This document shows positions 17,308 through 26,828 of a DNA stretch of 44,252 nt, one piece after another. The DNA lies in contig SSFW01000152.1 of NCBI GenBank assembly GCA_008015595.1, positions 1 to 44,252 of the forward strand, in the 5' to 3' direction. Each line of letters begins with the position of its first letter. Positions within the stretch are counted from its first letter, which is position 1. A program made the position numbers and the translations under genes. The notes below the pieces were generated by a model that did no database searches, was not told the origin of the DNA, and worked only from the letters and a program-made list of their open reading frames with translations. This stretch comes from Nitrosomonas sp. (lineage in GTDB: Bacteria > Pseudomonadota > Gammaproteobacteria > Burkholderiales > Nitrosomonadaceae).

Positions 17308-19908
17308 ATGCGCCTTGATAAATTTACAACCAAGTTTCAGCAAGCTCTCGGCGATGCCCAAAGCATTGCTTTGGGCAAAGATCATCCTTACATAGAACCT
17401 CAGCATTTATTACTTGCTTTGTTACAGCAAGAAGATGGCAGCACAGTTTCTTTATTACAACGCGCGGGTATCAATGTAAACCCTTTGCGTGAGGGCTTAG
17501 CTAAAAACCTTGAGCGTATGCCAAAGATTGAGGGAAGTGGGGGCGAAATCAATATTTCCCGAGAGTTGAATAATTTGCTTAACCTCACAGATAAAGAAGC
17601 TCAGAAGCACGGTGATCAATTCATTGCTTCTGAAATGTTTTTGCTAGCACTTCTTGAAGATAAAGGTGAAGCAGGACTATTACTCAAACAAAACGGCGCA
17701 AGCCGAAGTGCGCTAGAGCAGGCAATTAAATCGGTACGTGGCGGTGAACAAGTTTCCAGCGCTGAGGCCGAAGGTGGCCGTGAAGCATTAAAAAAATATA
17801 CATTAGATCTAACCGAACGTGCGCGTGCCGGTAAACTAGATCCTGTAATTGGAAGAGACGATGAAATTCGCAGAACGATTCAAGTTTTGCAGCGCCGCAC
17901 TAAAAATAACCCTGTACTTATCGGTGAGCCAGGGGTTGGGAAAACCGCGATTGTTGAGGGTTTGGCGCAACGCATTGTCAATGGGGAAGTGCCTGATACG
18001 CTTAAAAACAAGCGAGTTCTTTCCTTAGATATGGCGGCATTATTAGCGGGAGCAAAATATCGTGGTGAATTTGAAGAGCGACTAAAGGCAGTCTTAAAAG
18101 AGCTATCACAAGACGAAGGTCGAACAATCATGTTCATCGATGAGTTGCATACCATGGTTGGTGCAGGAAAGGCAGAAGGTGCGATAGATGCCGGTAATAT
18201 GCTCAAACCGGCTTTGGCTAGGGGGGAACTGCATTGTGTTGGCGCAACGACCCTGGATGAATATCGTAAATATGTCGAGAAAGACGCGGCATTGGAGCGA
18301 CGTTTCCAAAAAGTTTTGGTGGATGAGCCCACCGTTGAGGCAACGATTGCTATTTTACGTGGCTTACAAGAGCGCTACGAGTTGCATCATGGCGTTGATA
18401 TAACCGATCCAGCTATTGTTGCTGCTGCTGAGTTATCTCATCGATACATCACAGATCGTTTTTTGCCGGATAAAGCGATCGATCTTATCGACGAAGCCGC
18501 TGCGAGAATTCGTATGGAAAGGGATTCAAAACCTGAAGTGATGGATAAACTTGATCGTCGTCTCATACAACTCAAGATTGAACGTGAAGCGATGAAAAAG
18601 GAAAAGGATGAAGCTTCACAAAAGCGCCTTGCCTTATTAGAAGATGAGATCAAAAAACTTGAACGAGAGTATGCGGATCTTGAAGAAATACTCAAGTCAG
18701 AAAAAATGCGTGCGCAAGGTTCTCAACAAATCAAGGAGGAGCTCGAAAAGCTACGTAAAGAAGTTGAAGTGGCAACGCGTAAAGGTGATTGGCAAAAAGT
18801 ATCTGAGTTACAGTATGGACGGCTTCCAAAGCTAGAAGCGCAGCTTGCTGAGCAAGTCCAACACGCTGAGGCGACCCTGCCTGAAAGGGAACTCAATAAA
18901 CCCAAATTATTTCGAACACAAGTCGGTGCAGAAGAGATTGCCGAAGTCGTGTCACGCGCAACCGGTATTCCGGTTGCAAAAATGATGCAAGGTGAACGTG
19001 AAAAATTACTGCTTATGGAGCAAAAACTCCATGAACGTGTAGTTGGACAGGATGAGGCTACTCGCCTTATATCGGATGCGATTCGTCGTTCGCGTTCAGG
19101 GTTATCAGACCCTAATCGCCCGTATGGTTCTTTCTTATTTTTAGGCCCAACGGGTGTTGGGAAAACCGAATTATGTAAAGCACTTCCTTCATTTTTATTT
19201 GATTCTGAAGATCATCTGATACGAATCGACATGTCTGAGTTTATGGAAAAACATTCCGTTGCTCGTTTGATTGGCGCGCCGCCCGGTTATGTGGGCTACG
19301 AAGAAGGCGGCTATCTCACTGAAATGGTTCGCAGAAAACCATATTCGGTTATTCTACTCGATGAAGTAGAAAAAGCACACCCTGACGTATTTAACGTATT
19401 GCTACAAGTGTTAGATGATGGACGCATGACTGATGGACAAGGCAGAACGGTTGATTTTAAGAATACAGTCATCGTGATGACTTCAAATCTGGGCTCGCAA
19501 ATGATCCAGCAAATGAGCGGAGATGATTATCAAATCATCAAATTAGCAGTAATGGGTGAAGTTAAAACCTATTTCCGTCCAGAATTTATCAATCGTATCG
19601 ATGAAGTCATCGTATTTCATGCGCTGGATGCAAAACACATTCAATCGATTGCAAAAATTCAATTACGTAATTTGGAAAATCGTCTAGCAAAAATGGAGAT
19701 TCATCTCGAAATATCAGGGGTAGCATTAGCTAAAATTGCAGAGGCTGGATTTGACCCGGTTTTTGGGGCTCGCCCTTTAAAACGTGCCATACAAACCCAA
19801 ATTGAAAATCCATTAGCAAAAGAGCTATTAGAAGGTCATTTCGCTGCAAAAGATACTATTCACGTTGATTGTGAGGATGAAACAATAACCTTCACCAAAT
19901 CAAGCTAA
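17308..19908 (+). CDS. clpB: ATP-dependent disaggregase ClpB
   Basis: ClpB is a hexameric AAA+ chaperone that pulls proteins out of aggregates together with DnaK. The 866-residue product has the Clp N-domain (1-145), first AAA module with Walker A GEPGVGKT at 206-213 and MFIDELH, the coiled-coil middle domain (about 410-525), and a second AAA module with GPTGVGKTE (about 606), [13 protein letters not shown] and [11 protein letters not shown]. Length and order are typical. TAGGA at 17297-17301 gives 6 nt spacing to ATG 17308. The sigma-32-type promoter upstream fits heat-shock control. Nothing appears broken. Confidence 0.97.
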   Translation: MRLDKFTTKFQQALGDAQSIALGKDHPYIEPQHLLLALLQQEDGSTVSLLQRAGINVNPLREGLAKNLERMPKIEGSGGEINISRELNNLLNLTDKEAQKHGDQFIASEMFLLALLEDKGEAGLLLKQNGASRSALEQAIKSVRGGEQVSSAEAEGGREALKKYTLDLTERARAGKLDPVIGRDDEIRRTIQVLQRRTKNNPVLIGEPGVGKTAIVEGLAQRIVNGEVPDTLKNKRVLSLDMAALLAGAKYRGEFEERLKAVLKELSQDEGRTIMFIDELHTMVGAGKAEGAIDAGNMLKPALARGELHCVGATTLDEYRKYVEKDAALERRFQKVLVDEPTVEATIAILRGLQERYELHHGVDITDPAIVAAAELSHRYITDRFLPDKAIDLIDEAAARIRMERDSKPEVMDKLDRRLIQLKIEREAMKKEKDEASQKRLALLEDEIKKLEREYADLEEILKSEKMRAQGSQQIKEELEKLRKEVEVATRKGDWQKVSELQYGRLPKLEAQLAEQVQHAEATLPERELNKPKLFRTQVGAEEIAEVVSRATGIPVAKMMQGEREKLLLMEQKLHERVVGQDEATRLISDAIRRSRSGLSDPNRPYGSFLFLGPTGVGKTELCKALPSFLFDSEDHLIRIDMSEFMEKHSVARLIGAPPGYVGYEEGGYLTEMVRRKPYSVILLDEVEKAHPDVFNVLLQVLDDGRMTDGQGRTVDFKNTVIVMTSNLGSQMIQQMSGDDYQIIKLAVMGEVKTYFRPEFINRIDEVIVFHALDAKHIQSIAKIQLRNLENRLAKMEIHLEISGVALAKIAEAGFDPVFGARPLKRAIQTQIENPLAKELLEGHFAAKDTIHVDCEDETITFTKSS

Positions 19909-19968
19909 AGAATATAGTATAAAGCTTTGCATCAGGTAAAATGACTCCTTTTGAGTGGATAAAGATCT

Positions 19969-20847
19969 ATGTTTAAAGGTAGTCTGGTTGCAATCGTGAC
20001 GCCAATGCATGATGATGGTGCGCTCGATTTAGAGAAATTTTGTGAGTTAATCGATTTCCATATTGCAGAGAAATCTGATGGTATTGTCGTAGTTGGAACC
20101 ACTGGGGAATCGCCCACAGTTGATTTTGAAGAGCATCATCTTCTCATCAAAACGGCCGTGTCGCATGCTGCTGGGCGCATTCCTATTATTGCTGGAACTG
20201 GCGCAAACTCGACGAGGGAAGCTATCGAATTAACGCAATTTGCTAAAAATGCGGGCGCAGCAGCTTGTTTATCGGTTGTCCCTTATTATAACAAACCGAC
20301 TCAGGAAGGAATGTATCAACACTTTAAGACAATCGCCGAAGCCGTTGATATTCCAATGATCCTTTATAATGTTCCGGGTAGAACTGTTGCTGATATTTCC
20401 AATCAAACGGTAGTAAAGCTCGCATCGGTCCCTAATATTATAGGAATCAAGGATGCAACAGGAAATATAGGGCGTGGATGTGATCTATTATCTCAGATAC
20501 CAGAAAACTTTTCGGTTTATAGTGGTGACGATGCAACCTCACTTGCGCTATTGCTTTTAGGTGCTCATGGTGTGATTTCGGTAACAGCTAATGTTGCGCC
20601 TAAGTTAATGCATGAAATGTGCGCTACTGCTTTTTCCAGTGATTTGGCAAATGCGCGAGCAATTAACGATAAACTTTTAAAACTGCACACGGATTTATTT
20701 GTAGAAGCTAATCCAATTCCAGTTAAATGGGCAGTAAGTCGAATGGGTTTGATGGGCAATGGAATCCGGTTACCCTTGACTCCACTTTCGGATCAATATC
20801 ATTCATTGCTTATTGCAGCAATGAAGCAGGCGGAAGTCCTGAATTAA
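19969..20847 (+). CDS. dapA: 4-hydroxy-tetrahydrodipicolinate synthase DapA
   Basis: DapA condenses pyruvate with aspartate semialdehyde, the first committed step to lysine and diaminopimelate. The 292-residue product has the Schiff-base lysine K161 (IGIKDATG), Y133 (ILYNVPGRT) and the GTTGESPT pyruvate-binding loop at 43-50, all at the E. coli positions. It precedes bamC by 20 bp; the dapA-bamC pairing is also found in E. coli and suggests a shared transcript. All catalytic residues are present. Confidence 0.97.
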   Translation: MFKGSLVAIVTPMHDDGALDLEKFCELIDFHIAEKSDGIVVVGTTGESPTVDFEEHHLLIKTAVSHAAGRIPIIAGTGANSTREAIELTQFAKNAGAAACLSVVPYYNKPTQEGMYQHFKTIAEAVDIPMILYNVPGRTVADISNQTVVKLASVPNIIGIKDATGNIGRGCDLLSQIPENFSVYSGDDATSLALLLLGAHGVISVTANVAPKLMHEMCATAFSSDLANARAINDKLLKLHTDLFVEANPIPVKWAVSRMGLMGNGIRLPLTPLSDQYHSLLIAAMKQAEVLN

Positions 20848-20867
20848 TAATAAATTTGTAATGCAAA

Positions 20868-22004
20868 ATGAAGCGATTCAGTAAATTATTTGGACTGTTA
20901 CTAGCGATTATCATGTTGATTTCAGGTTGTCATTTATTGCCTGAAAGTCAAAAGATGGAATACAAATCAGCAGGAAAATTACCACCATTGGAAATTCCAC
21001 CTGATTTAAATGCGCCGCAAGCGGATGATCGCTATGCAGTTCCAGATATGGCCTCAACCGGGAGTGCTACCTACTCTTCCTATAACAGAGATCGTGATGA
21101 ACAACCCCGATCACAAGGGAGTTATGTTTTACCCGTTGCGAAAGATACTGCACGTATTGCTCGATCAGGAACGCAACGTTGGCTGGTTGTGCAGCTAGCC
21201 CCAGAAGATGCGTGGCCGGTTGTCAAAGAATTTTGGCAAGATATGGGCTTTTTGCTGAAAGTTGAAGCACCAGATGTCGGTATTATGGAAACCGATTGGG
21301 CTGAGAATCGAGCAAAAATTCCGCAAGATTTGATTCGGGGCTTACTTTCGACTTTTCTAGACAGTATTTATTCCAGTGCAGAGCGAGATAAATTTCGTAC
21401 ACGATTTGAAAGAAGTGAATCGGGCAGTACGGAAATTTATATTAGCCATCGTGGTATGGATGAAGTTTTTGTTGATCGGAGTACCAATCGTACCGCTTGG
21501 CAACCACGCTCCGCCGATCCCAATTTAGAGGCAGAAATGTTGACGCGTTTGATGATGCGTTTTGGAGTCGAAGAAGAAAGTGCTAGAAAAGAGGTGGCTG
21601 CAAACGAAAATATTATCACGCAAGACCAAGCTTATTTAGATAAAACTAGGCATGGTGTGTTGATTGTTAGTGAAACGTTTGATCGTGCTTGGCGTCGCAT
21701 TGGATTGGCTTTAGATAGAGGGGGCTTTACGGTCGAAGATCGTGATCGTTCCAACGGTGTTTATTTTGTTCGGTATGTTAGTCCAGAATATGAAAGCCGT
21801 AAAACAAGCGACGATAAAGGCTTGCTAACTAAACTTGCGTTCTGGCAAAAAGGTCAGGATGACTCTAGAACTGAAAAATTTCGCATCCAGGTTGATGGCG
21901 TTGGTGCAAGTAGTGAAGTAAAGGTACTTACTTTAGAAGGCGCTCCCGAAGAATCTGCAGCAGCTGACAGAATACTAAAATTACTCTACGAACAGCTCAA
22001 ATAA
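20868..22004 (+). CDS. bamC: Outer-membrane assembly lipoprotein BamC (NlpB)
   Basis: BamC is an accessory lipoprotein of the BAM complex that inserts beta-barrel proteins. The 378-residue product has a lipoprotein signal with LISG-C and the lipidated C21, then the unstructured N-terminal BamC hallmark LPPLEIPPDLNAP. Two helix-grip domains follow (about 105-220 and 255-375), the second beginning GVLIVSETFDRAWRRIGLALDR. Position directly after dapA supports the identification. Start ATG 20868 has no strong SD (aatgcaaa), which may mean coupling to dapA. Confidence 0.93.
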   Translation: MKRFSKLFGLLLAIIMLISGCHLLPESQKMEYKSAGKLPPLEIPPDLNAPQADDRYAVPDMASTGSATYSSYNRDRDEQPRSQGSYVLPVAKDTARIARSGTQRWLVVQLAPEDAWPVVKEFWQDMGFLLKVEAPDVGIMETDWAENRAKIPQDLIRGLLSTFLDSIYSSAERDKFRTRFERSESGSTEIYISHRGMDEVFVDRSTNRTAWQPRSADPNLEAEMLTRLMMRFGVEEESARKEVAANENIITQDQAYLDKTRHGVLIVSETFDRAWRRIGLALDRGGFTVEDRDRSNGVYFVRYVSPEYESRKTSDDKGLLTKLAFWQKGQDDSRTEKFRIQVDGVGASSEVKVLTLEGAPEESAAADRILKLLYEQLK

Positions 22005-22126
22005 TAAGATTTAGTTTTTTTTCGACTAAACACATCTTCAGTACATTAACCCTAATATCATTGGGTTATGATGGTATATTTCTTTATGTACGCTTCTTAA
22101 TTTTTTCGTTTTGAGCTCTGTTGTCA

Positions 22127-22161
22127 TTGTCCACAATTTCTGTGGATAAGTCTGTGAATAA
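22127..22161. promoter_or_regulatory. Cluster of three DnaA boxes
   Basis: TTGTCCACA (22127-22135, one mismatch to TTATCCACA), TGTGGATAA (22141-22149, perfect on the minus strand) and TGTGAATAA (22153-22161, a perfect R-type TTATTCACA on the minus strand) lie within 35 bp. An AT-rich stretch without genes follows (about 22190-22320). Such a cluster could titrate DnaA, regulate a gene, or be part of an origin. No dnaA or dnaN gene is nearby, so origin status is only speculative. Confidence 0.6.
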
Positions 22162-22408
22162 TTCGTCAGTATTCGCGCTAAGATAGTTATCTGTAATAAT
22201 TTTTTATGATTCGATTAAGTTTTATACAATTAAATATATATTTAAAAACAACTGGTTACAAAAACCCTTTGTATTGGTGCGGGTTTCTGGGGTTTTCTTT
22301 TATTAATCAATCTAAAATGTGGATTATTTCACAAAGTCAAGAAAAATTTTTACGATTTTATTAATCGAAAAACTTGCATTTAAGCTACTTATTGTCATTA
22401 GATTTCCC

Positions 22409-24271
22409 ATGCTCGATATCCAGCATCTGACTTATTTACAAAATGGACTCCCGTTATTAAGTGATGTCAATTTTCAAGTATTTGCAAATCAGCGTGTTGG
22501 GTTAGTTGGAAAAAATGGGAGCGGAAAATCAACATTATTTCGATTGATACGTGGAGAAATTCATCCTGAGAAAGGGGAAGTTAATCTGCAGGCAGGAAAA
22601 ACACTTGCTTATGTTGAACAAGAAATTATCAATTCTGCTAAACCATCACTTGAATTCGTATTAGATGGAGATAGTGAATTGCGTCAACTAGAAGCTATCC
22701 TTAAACAAGATAATCATGACGCTAAATGGTTTGATGCACAACAACGGTATGAATTGATTGATGGTTACGGTGCGAGAGCACGTGCAGCTCAGTTGTTGGA
22801 TGGGTTGGGATTTTCTAATACTGAGCATGATGCGCCTGTTAGCAAGTTTTCAGGCGGATGGCGCATGCGCTTAAATTTAGCACGTGCCTTGATGCATCGT
22901 GCAGATTTGCTTTTGCTAGACGAACCTACTAATCACCTCGATCTGGAAGCAATTTTTTGGCTAGAACACTATCTGCAGAATTACCCCGGCAGTTTAATCA
23001 TTATTTCGCATGACCGAGAATTTCTTAATGTTTGCGTAAATCGCATTGCCCATATTGAGCATCAGAAAATCCAAAGTTACAGCGGAAATTATGATGATTT
23101 TGAACGCGCTCGTATGGAGCGTATTGCTCAACACGAACAAACTTATGAGCAACAGCAGAAACAAATTGCACATATGGAAGATTTTGTCCGTCGTTTTCGG
23201 GCCAAAGCAACCAAAGCTAAGCAAGCACAAAGTAGAATTAAAGCGCTAGAAAGATTAACACGGGTTGCGCCTATCCAAGTTGAAAATGGATATTTCTCCT
23301 TACAAATCCTTGCACCGGATAATGGCCCTGATACATTGTTAAAAATTGATAACATGGGATTTGGATATACCGATGAAAGCATATTATTTCAAAAGGTGAA
23401 TTTATGCTTAAGAACGGGTGATCGAATTGCGTTATTAGGGCCCAATGGCGTGGGAAAGTCCACACTTATTAAACTGCTTACAGCAGAATTATTACCTGCT
23501 AAAGGAAAAGTAGAGATAAATTCTTCAATTCGCATTGGTTATTTTTCACAACACCAGCTTGAGTATCTCAATGGTGCTCAAACGCCATTACAGCATCTAC
23601 AACAATTAGCCCACAATGAAACGACACTCACGCTGCGTAACTTTTTAGGTCGCTTTGGGTTGGCAGATGACAGCAAAGATAGACCTATCGCCACTTTTTC
23701 TGGTGGAGAGAAAAGCCGTTTGGCGCTAGCCTTGCTCGCTTGGCAGAAACCACACTTGTTACTTCTTGATGAACCTACCAACCATCTCGATCTCGATATG
23801 CGAGATGCGTTGATCGTCGCATTAGAAAATTATACGGGCAGCCTTGTTATCGTATCGCATGATCGTAGCTTGATACGTGCTGTAGCGGATGAGCTATGGG
23901 TTGTTGCTGATAGCAATGTGCATCTATTTGATGGTGATTTGGATGATTACAAAGACTGGCTCGAAAAACGACGTGATAATGGAACAGATAAAGCTAAACC
24001 AAAAAAACAAAGCCAAACCAAGAGTGCTACCGCTAATAAAAGGTCAATGCTTACACAGCAAACCAAAATAGAAGCTGCACTAGCAGGAGTTCAGCAAGAG
24101 CTTGCTGCACTCAATCTCCAGCTTTCTGATCCTGCAATCTATGCTAATGCTTCGAGAGAGGCCATCAGTGAATTAAACCTCAAGCGTTCTGAGCTTGAAA
24201 AAAAAATCGATGCGCTGGAAGCAAATTGGTTAGAACTAGAAAGCCTTATGGAAGAATTTGGTAAAGTATGA
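22409..24271 (+). CDS. yheS: ABC-F family ATPase, YheS-type
   Basis: A 620-residue protein with two ABC domains and no membrane segment. Walker A sites are GKNGSGKST (34-42) and GPNGVGKST (about 350). Signatures are FSGGWRMRLNLARAL and FSGGEKSRLALALL, and both Walker B regions read LLLDEPTNHLDL. The linker has FRAKATKAKQAQSRIKALERL, very close to E. coli YheS. ABC-F proteins bind the ribosomal E site and relieve stalls. The frame opens at 22319, but ATG 22409 begins the conserved domain, and the 30 residues before it look like translated promoter. The DnaA-box cluster and an AT-rich tract lie upstream. The C-terminal tail (about 560-620) is a coiled coil. Confidence 0.92.
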   Translation: MLDIQHLTYLQNGLPLLSDVNFQVFANQRVGLVGKNGSGKSTLFRLIRGEIHPEKGEVNLQAGKTLAYVEQEIINSAKPSLEFVLDGDSELRQLEAILKQDNHDAKWFDAQQRYELIDGYGARARAAQLLDGLGFSNTEHDAPVSKFSGGWRMRLNLARALMHRADLLLLDEPTNHLDLEAIFWLEHYLQNYPGSLIIISHDREFLNVCVNRIAHIEHQKIQSYSGNYDDFERARMERIAQHEQTYEQQQKQIAHMEDFVRRFRAKATKAKQAQSRIKALERLTRVAPIQVENGYFSLQILAPDNGPDTLLKIDNMGFGYTDESILFQKVNLCLRTGDRIALLGPNGVGKSTLIKLLTAELLPAKGKVEINSSIRIGYFSQHQLEYLNGAQTPLQHLQQLAHNETTLTLRNFLGRFGLADDSKDRPIATFSGGEKSRLALALLAWQKPHLLLLDEPTNHLDLDMRDALIVALENYTGSLVIVSHDRSLIRAVADELWVVADSNVHLFDGDLDDYKDWLEKRRDNGTDKAKPKKQSQTKSATANKRSMLTQQTKIEAALAGVQQELAALNLQLSDPAIYANASREAISELNLKRSELEKKIDALEANWLELESLMEEFGKV

Positions 24272-24369
24272 TACTCACCGATTGAAGATTTTTGCAAAAT
24301 ATTGCGCATTAACTCATGCTTATCGTGAGCAAGTTTTATTTATTGTTTGCTTGAAGAGGAAAATAGTCT

Positions 24370-25437
24370 ATGAAAACGAAATTCTTTATATTAAAGCTGA
24401 TTACTATATCGCTTATCCTTAATTTTCCTATAAATGCGGCAAATGCGATGCCAGGTATGCATGGGTCGGAGGGTAAAAACCATACAGAAGCTCCGCGCGT
24501 ATCGAAGAGTATGGGTGATAAAATTAATACCACAGGTGCCGAACTCGAGATCACCTACAGTGCTGATGGCAAGACGGCAATTTTTGTTTCAACGCGTGAA
24601 GGCAGTATCGAGTCACCTGGATCACCTTATAATTTTGATATCTGGATTTCTAAAAATGTTGATGGGGAGTGGCAAACACCTATTCATTTAGGACCTGATA
24701 TTGATCCCACACTAGGACCTAACATCAATACATCAGCCTGGGAGCTTGAGCCAAGCTTCTCCGATGACGGAAATGTCATTTATTTCACACGATATGAACC
24801 TGGAAATTTATTATCAGGTGATCTTTATGTAGTTCAGAAGATTGATGGTATTTGGCAAACGGCTAAAAATTGGAATGACGTGCCAGAGTTGCCCAATATT
24901 AATACCCCAACAGGTGAGGAACATTGTCCAATTATTGCTTCCGATAGTCTGATTTATTTTAGCTATCATCAACCAGGTGTTACGCAAGATAGTGATATTT
25001 GGAAAGTAGAGAAGAAGGATGGAGTATGGCAACAACCAGAAAGTTTAGGCGCTAAAATCAATTCACCTCATCGTGACCATATGCATTGGACTGGTTTATC
25101 AAAGGATGGTAAAAGTTTGATTATCACCAGTATGCGGCCTGATTTGGGTTCGAGAGGAGGGCACGATGAATGGATATCGCATCAAGATGAAAAGGGAGAA
25201 TGGCAAGTGCCAGTCAATCTTGGTGATGCAGTCAATACGGCAGGGGAAGATATGTGCTGGACTTTTACGCCAGATGGTAAAAAATTTACGGGTAGCTGGG
25301 GTCCGTATGGTACTTATGATATGGATATTCGCTGGATCAACAAAGATGATGTTCCTTTATTGAAAAATTTTGAGCCAATCGGCCCTCCACCGAATTTACT
25401 GATTAACCGGAAATCAACCCAGAATACAAGTCAGTAG
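24370..25437 (+). CDS. Periplasmic beta-propeller (PD40/TolB-like) protein
   Basis: A 355-residue exported protein with signal peptide (about 1-26, ending ANA). The body consists of repeated units of the form Y-S-A/D-G-K-x-x-x-F-x-S and D-I-W-x-x-x-x-D-G-x-W-x-x-P-x-x-L-G, for example YSADGKTAIFVST, FSDDGNVIYFTR, LSKDGKSLIITS and FTPDGKKFTGSWG. This is the WD40-like PD40 propeller found in TolB and many secreted proteins. At least five blades are visible. Its partner or substrate is unknown. GAGG lies about 12 nt upstream of the ATG. Neighbours do not suggest an operon. Confidence 0.8.
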   Translation: MKTKFFILKLITISLILNFPINAANAMPGMHGSEGKNHTEAPRVSKSMGDKINTTGAELEITYSADGKTAIFVSTREGSIESPGSPYNFDIWISKNVDGEWQTPIHLGPDIDPTLGPNINTSAWELEPSFSDDGNVIYFTRYEPGNLLSGDLYVVQKIDGIWQTAKNWNDVPELPNINTPTGEEHCPIIASDSLIYFSYHQPGVTQDSDIWKVEKKDGVWQQPESLGAKINSPHRDHMHWTGLSKDGKSLIITSMRPDLGSRGGHDEWISHQDEKGEWQVPVNLGDAVNTAGEDMCWTFTPDGKKFTGSWGPYGTYDMDIRWINKDDVPLLKNFEPIGPPPNLLINRKSTQNTSQ

Positions 25438-25487
25438 CACTAATTTAATCTTGTGGTTGGGTTGATTTCTGTAATTAAGTTGAATTT

Positions 25488-25781
25488 TTATATAGAAAAT
25501 CCACGTTGTCTTAGCCTGGTTTCTTCGTCATCGATCAATTGGGCGCATTCATTTGCGCCAATTGTATCGATACAACTTTCTTCAATATGATATTTAAGCA
25601 TTAATAATCCACGAAGCTCTTGACGCCTTGGATTATCGCCTTGAAGACAAACTGAGTAATTTCCTTTAATGAGTGAAACAATAGTATTTTTCTGAGCGAT
25701 ATCAACCCCACAAGCAATCGCAAGCCTACCGATCCGCTCATCAAGCTCAAAAAGCTCTTTGTCAAAATGATTTCTTCCCAT
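25488..25781 (-). CDS. Small conserved hypothetical protein
   Basis: A 97-residue helical protein with no signal peptide, carrying four cysteines (C24, C45, C70, C79 approximately). The first half is DERIGRLAIACGVDI and the end ETRLRQRGFSI. I do not recognise the family. It stands alone and convergent with the propeller gene. It has a coding-like composition and no overlapping alternative, so it is likely real. No motif points to a function. Confidence 0.55.
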   Translation of the reverse strand: MGRNHFDKELFELDERIGRLAIACGVDIAQKNTIVSLIKGNYSVCLQGDNPRRQELRGLLMLKYHIEESCIDTIGANECAQLIDDEETRLRQRGFSI

Positions 25782-25906
25782 TCTTGAAATGCTTAGATAG
25801 AGTCCAGGTTGTTCATTTTGATTTATCTAATCATAAATCTGCATCTATCTACACCTAAAATAGCGAATTAATGCTCAATTTATAAACCATCAATATCAGT
25901 AAATTT

Positions 25907-26575
25907 TTAATGATCATGACTATGCCCGCCATCTTTATCATCATGAGCGCTATGATTCATTTTGATCGTGCTGATGAGTTGATTTTTTTGCTCGGCGGAT
26001 AAAACGTTGTGTATGGCTCGACGTTCTTGAATATGGTGCTCAACCATTGCGTTAAATGCATTTGCATGATCTTTTCCTAAGCTTGAAAGCTGCTCGTCTG
26101 TTGAACTAGGATCCATCTTAGCTTTCTTGAAAGCGTGCATACTATCTTTTAATTTTTCCTTTATTTTCTTATGCGCTTCTTCATGTTTTAGGTGGAGTCG
26201 AACAAGTTTTCCAAGCTGCTCGTTGGTTAGTTTTAACTTATCCGCATGGAAAATGATCATATGCGCATAGTCATGTTTTTCTTCCATCATGTCATGTTGG
26301 TGTTCCTTTTTCTCGCCTTTTTGATGAGAGTGTTTACTGCCTTTATCATGACTGTGCTCATTTTCCTTGTTTTGTCCATGCTGGTGGCCTGAATTAGATT
26401 GACTATCCTTTTTTTCTTGGGCGTCACTTTTATGATCGTGCTGATGAGCTTCAGCGACTAGAATAGACTGAGCATGCAAATTGTTATTTGCTTTTAAGGG
26501 AGTGCTCAAACTTATTAATGCAAACGAAACCAAAGAACTAACTACCGTGAAAATAACCGATTTGTTATTTAGCAT
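25907..26575 (-). CDS. Histidine-rich periplasmic protein with a Spy/CpxP-like helical domain
   Basis: A 222-residue exported protein. After a signal peptide (about 1-29, ending LKA) come residues rich in H, K, E, D and Q with repeated HQH, HSH and HQHD units (about 45-95). A helical domain follows with LTNEQLGKLVRLHLKHEEAHKKIKEKL, the LTxxQ-like pattern of Spy, CpxP and ZraP. The C-terminus is again histidine-rich (HSAHDDKDGGHSHDH). Such proteins bind metals or act as periplasmic chaperones; metal binding is inferred from composition. I chose ATG 26575, 10 nt after AAGGAG, over the upstream start at 26608. No metal exporter is adjacent. Confidence 0.72.
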   Translation of the reverse strand: MLNNKSVIFTVVSSLVSFALISLSTPLKANNNLHAQSILVAEAHQHDHKSDAQEKKDSQSNSGHQHGQNKENEHSHDKGSKHSHQKGEKKEHQHDMMEEKHDYAHMIIFHADKLKLTNEQLGKLVRLHLKHEEAHKKIKEKLKDSMHAFKKAKMDPSSTDEQLSSLGKDHANAFNAMVEHHIQERRAIHNVLSAEQKNQLISTIKMNHSAHDDKDGGHSHDH

Positions 26576-26828
26576 TTTAAGGTATCTCCTTAAGTTGGAT
26601 TGAATCACAAAGTTTTAAAATATAAATTACCATTATGCTGCTAAGACAGTTAAGATTAAATACGTGCAAGCACCTATTGAAAATAATTTGATAAAGAATC
26701 ACAAAGTCTAAATTATTTTGAGAACAGAATCTTTACAAGATACCCATAAAGCTTGTAGCTAATTCTTAGTGGTATTACTGTCTTTATCTTCAATCGTTAA
26801 TATCGTTTGAAATAGTGAAATTCATTTT

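Noticed and set aside
17880-18332. 150-residue antisense frame inside clpB
   Set aside because: Opposite strand of a strongly conserved gene; composition is serine/arginine-rich, a typical shadow frame.
22010-22050. Possible terminator after bamC (tttagt ... actaaa)
   Set aside because: The T-run is in the loop rather than after the stem, so it is not a normal intrinsic terminator.
22319-22408. N-terminal 30 residues of the ABC-F frame
   Set aside because: Conserved domain starts at ATG 22409; the upstream residues look like translated AT-rich promoter.
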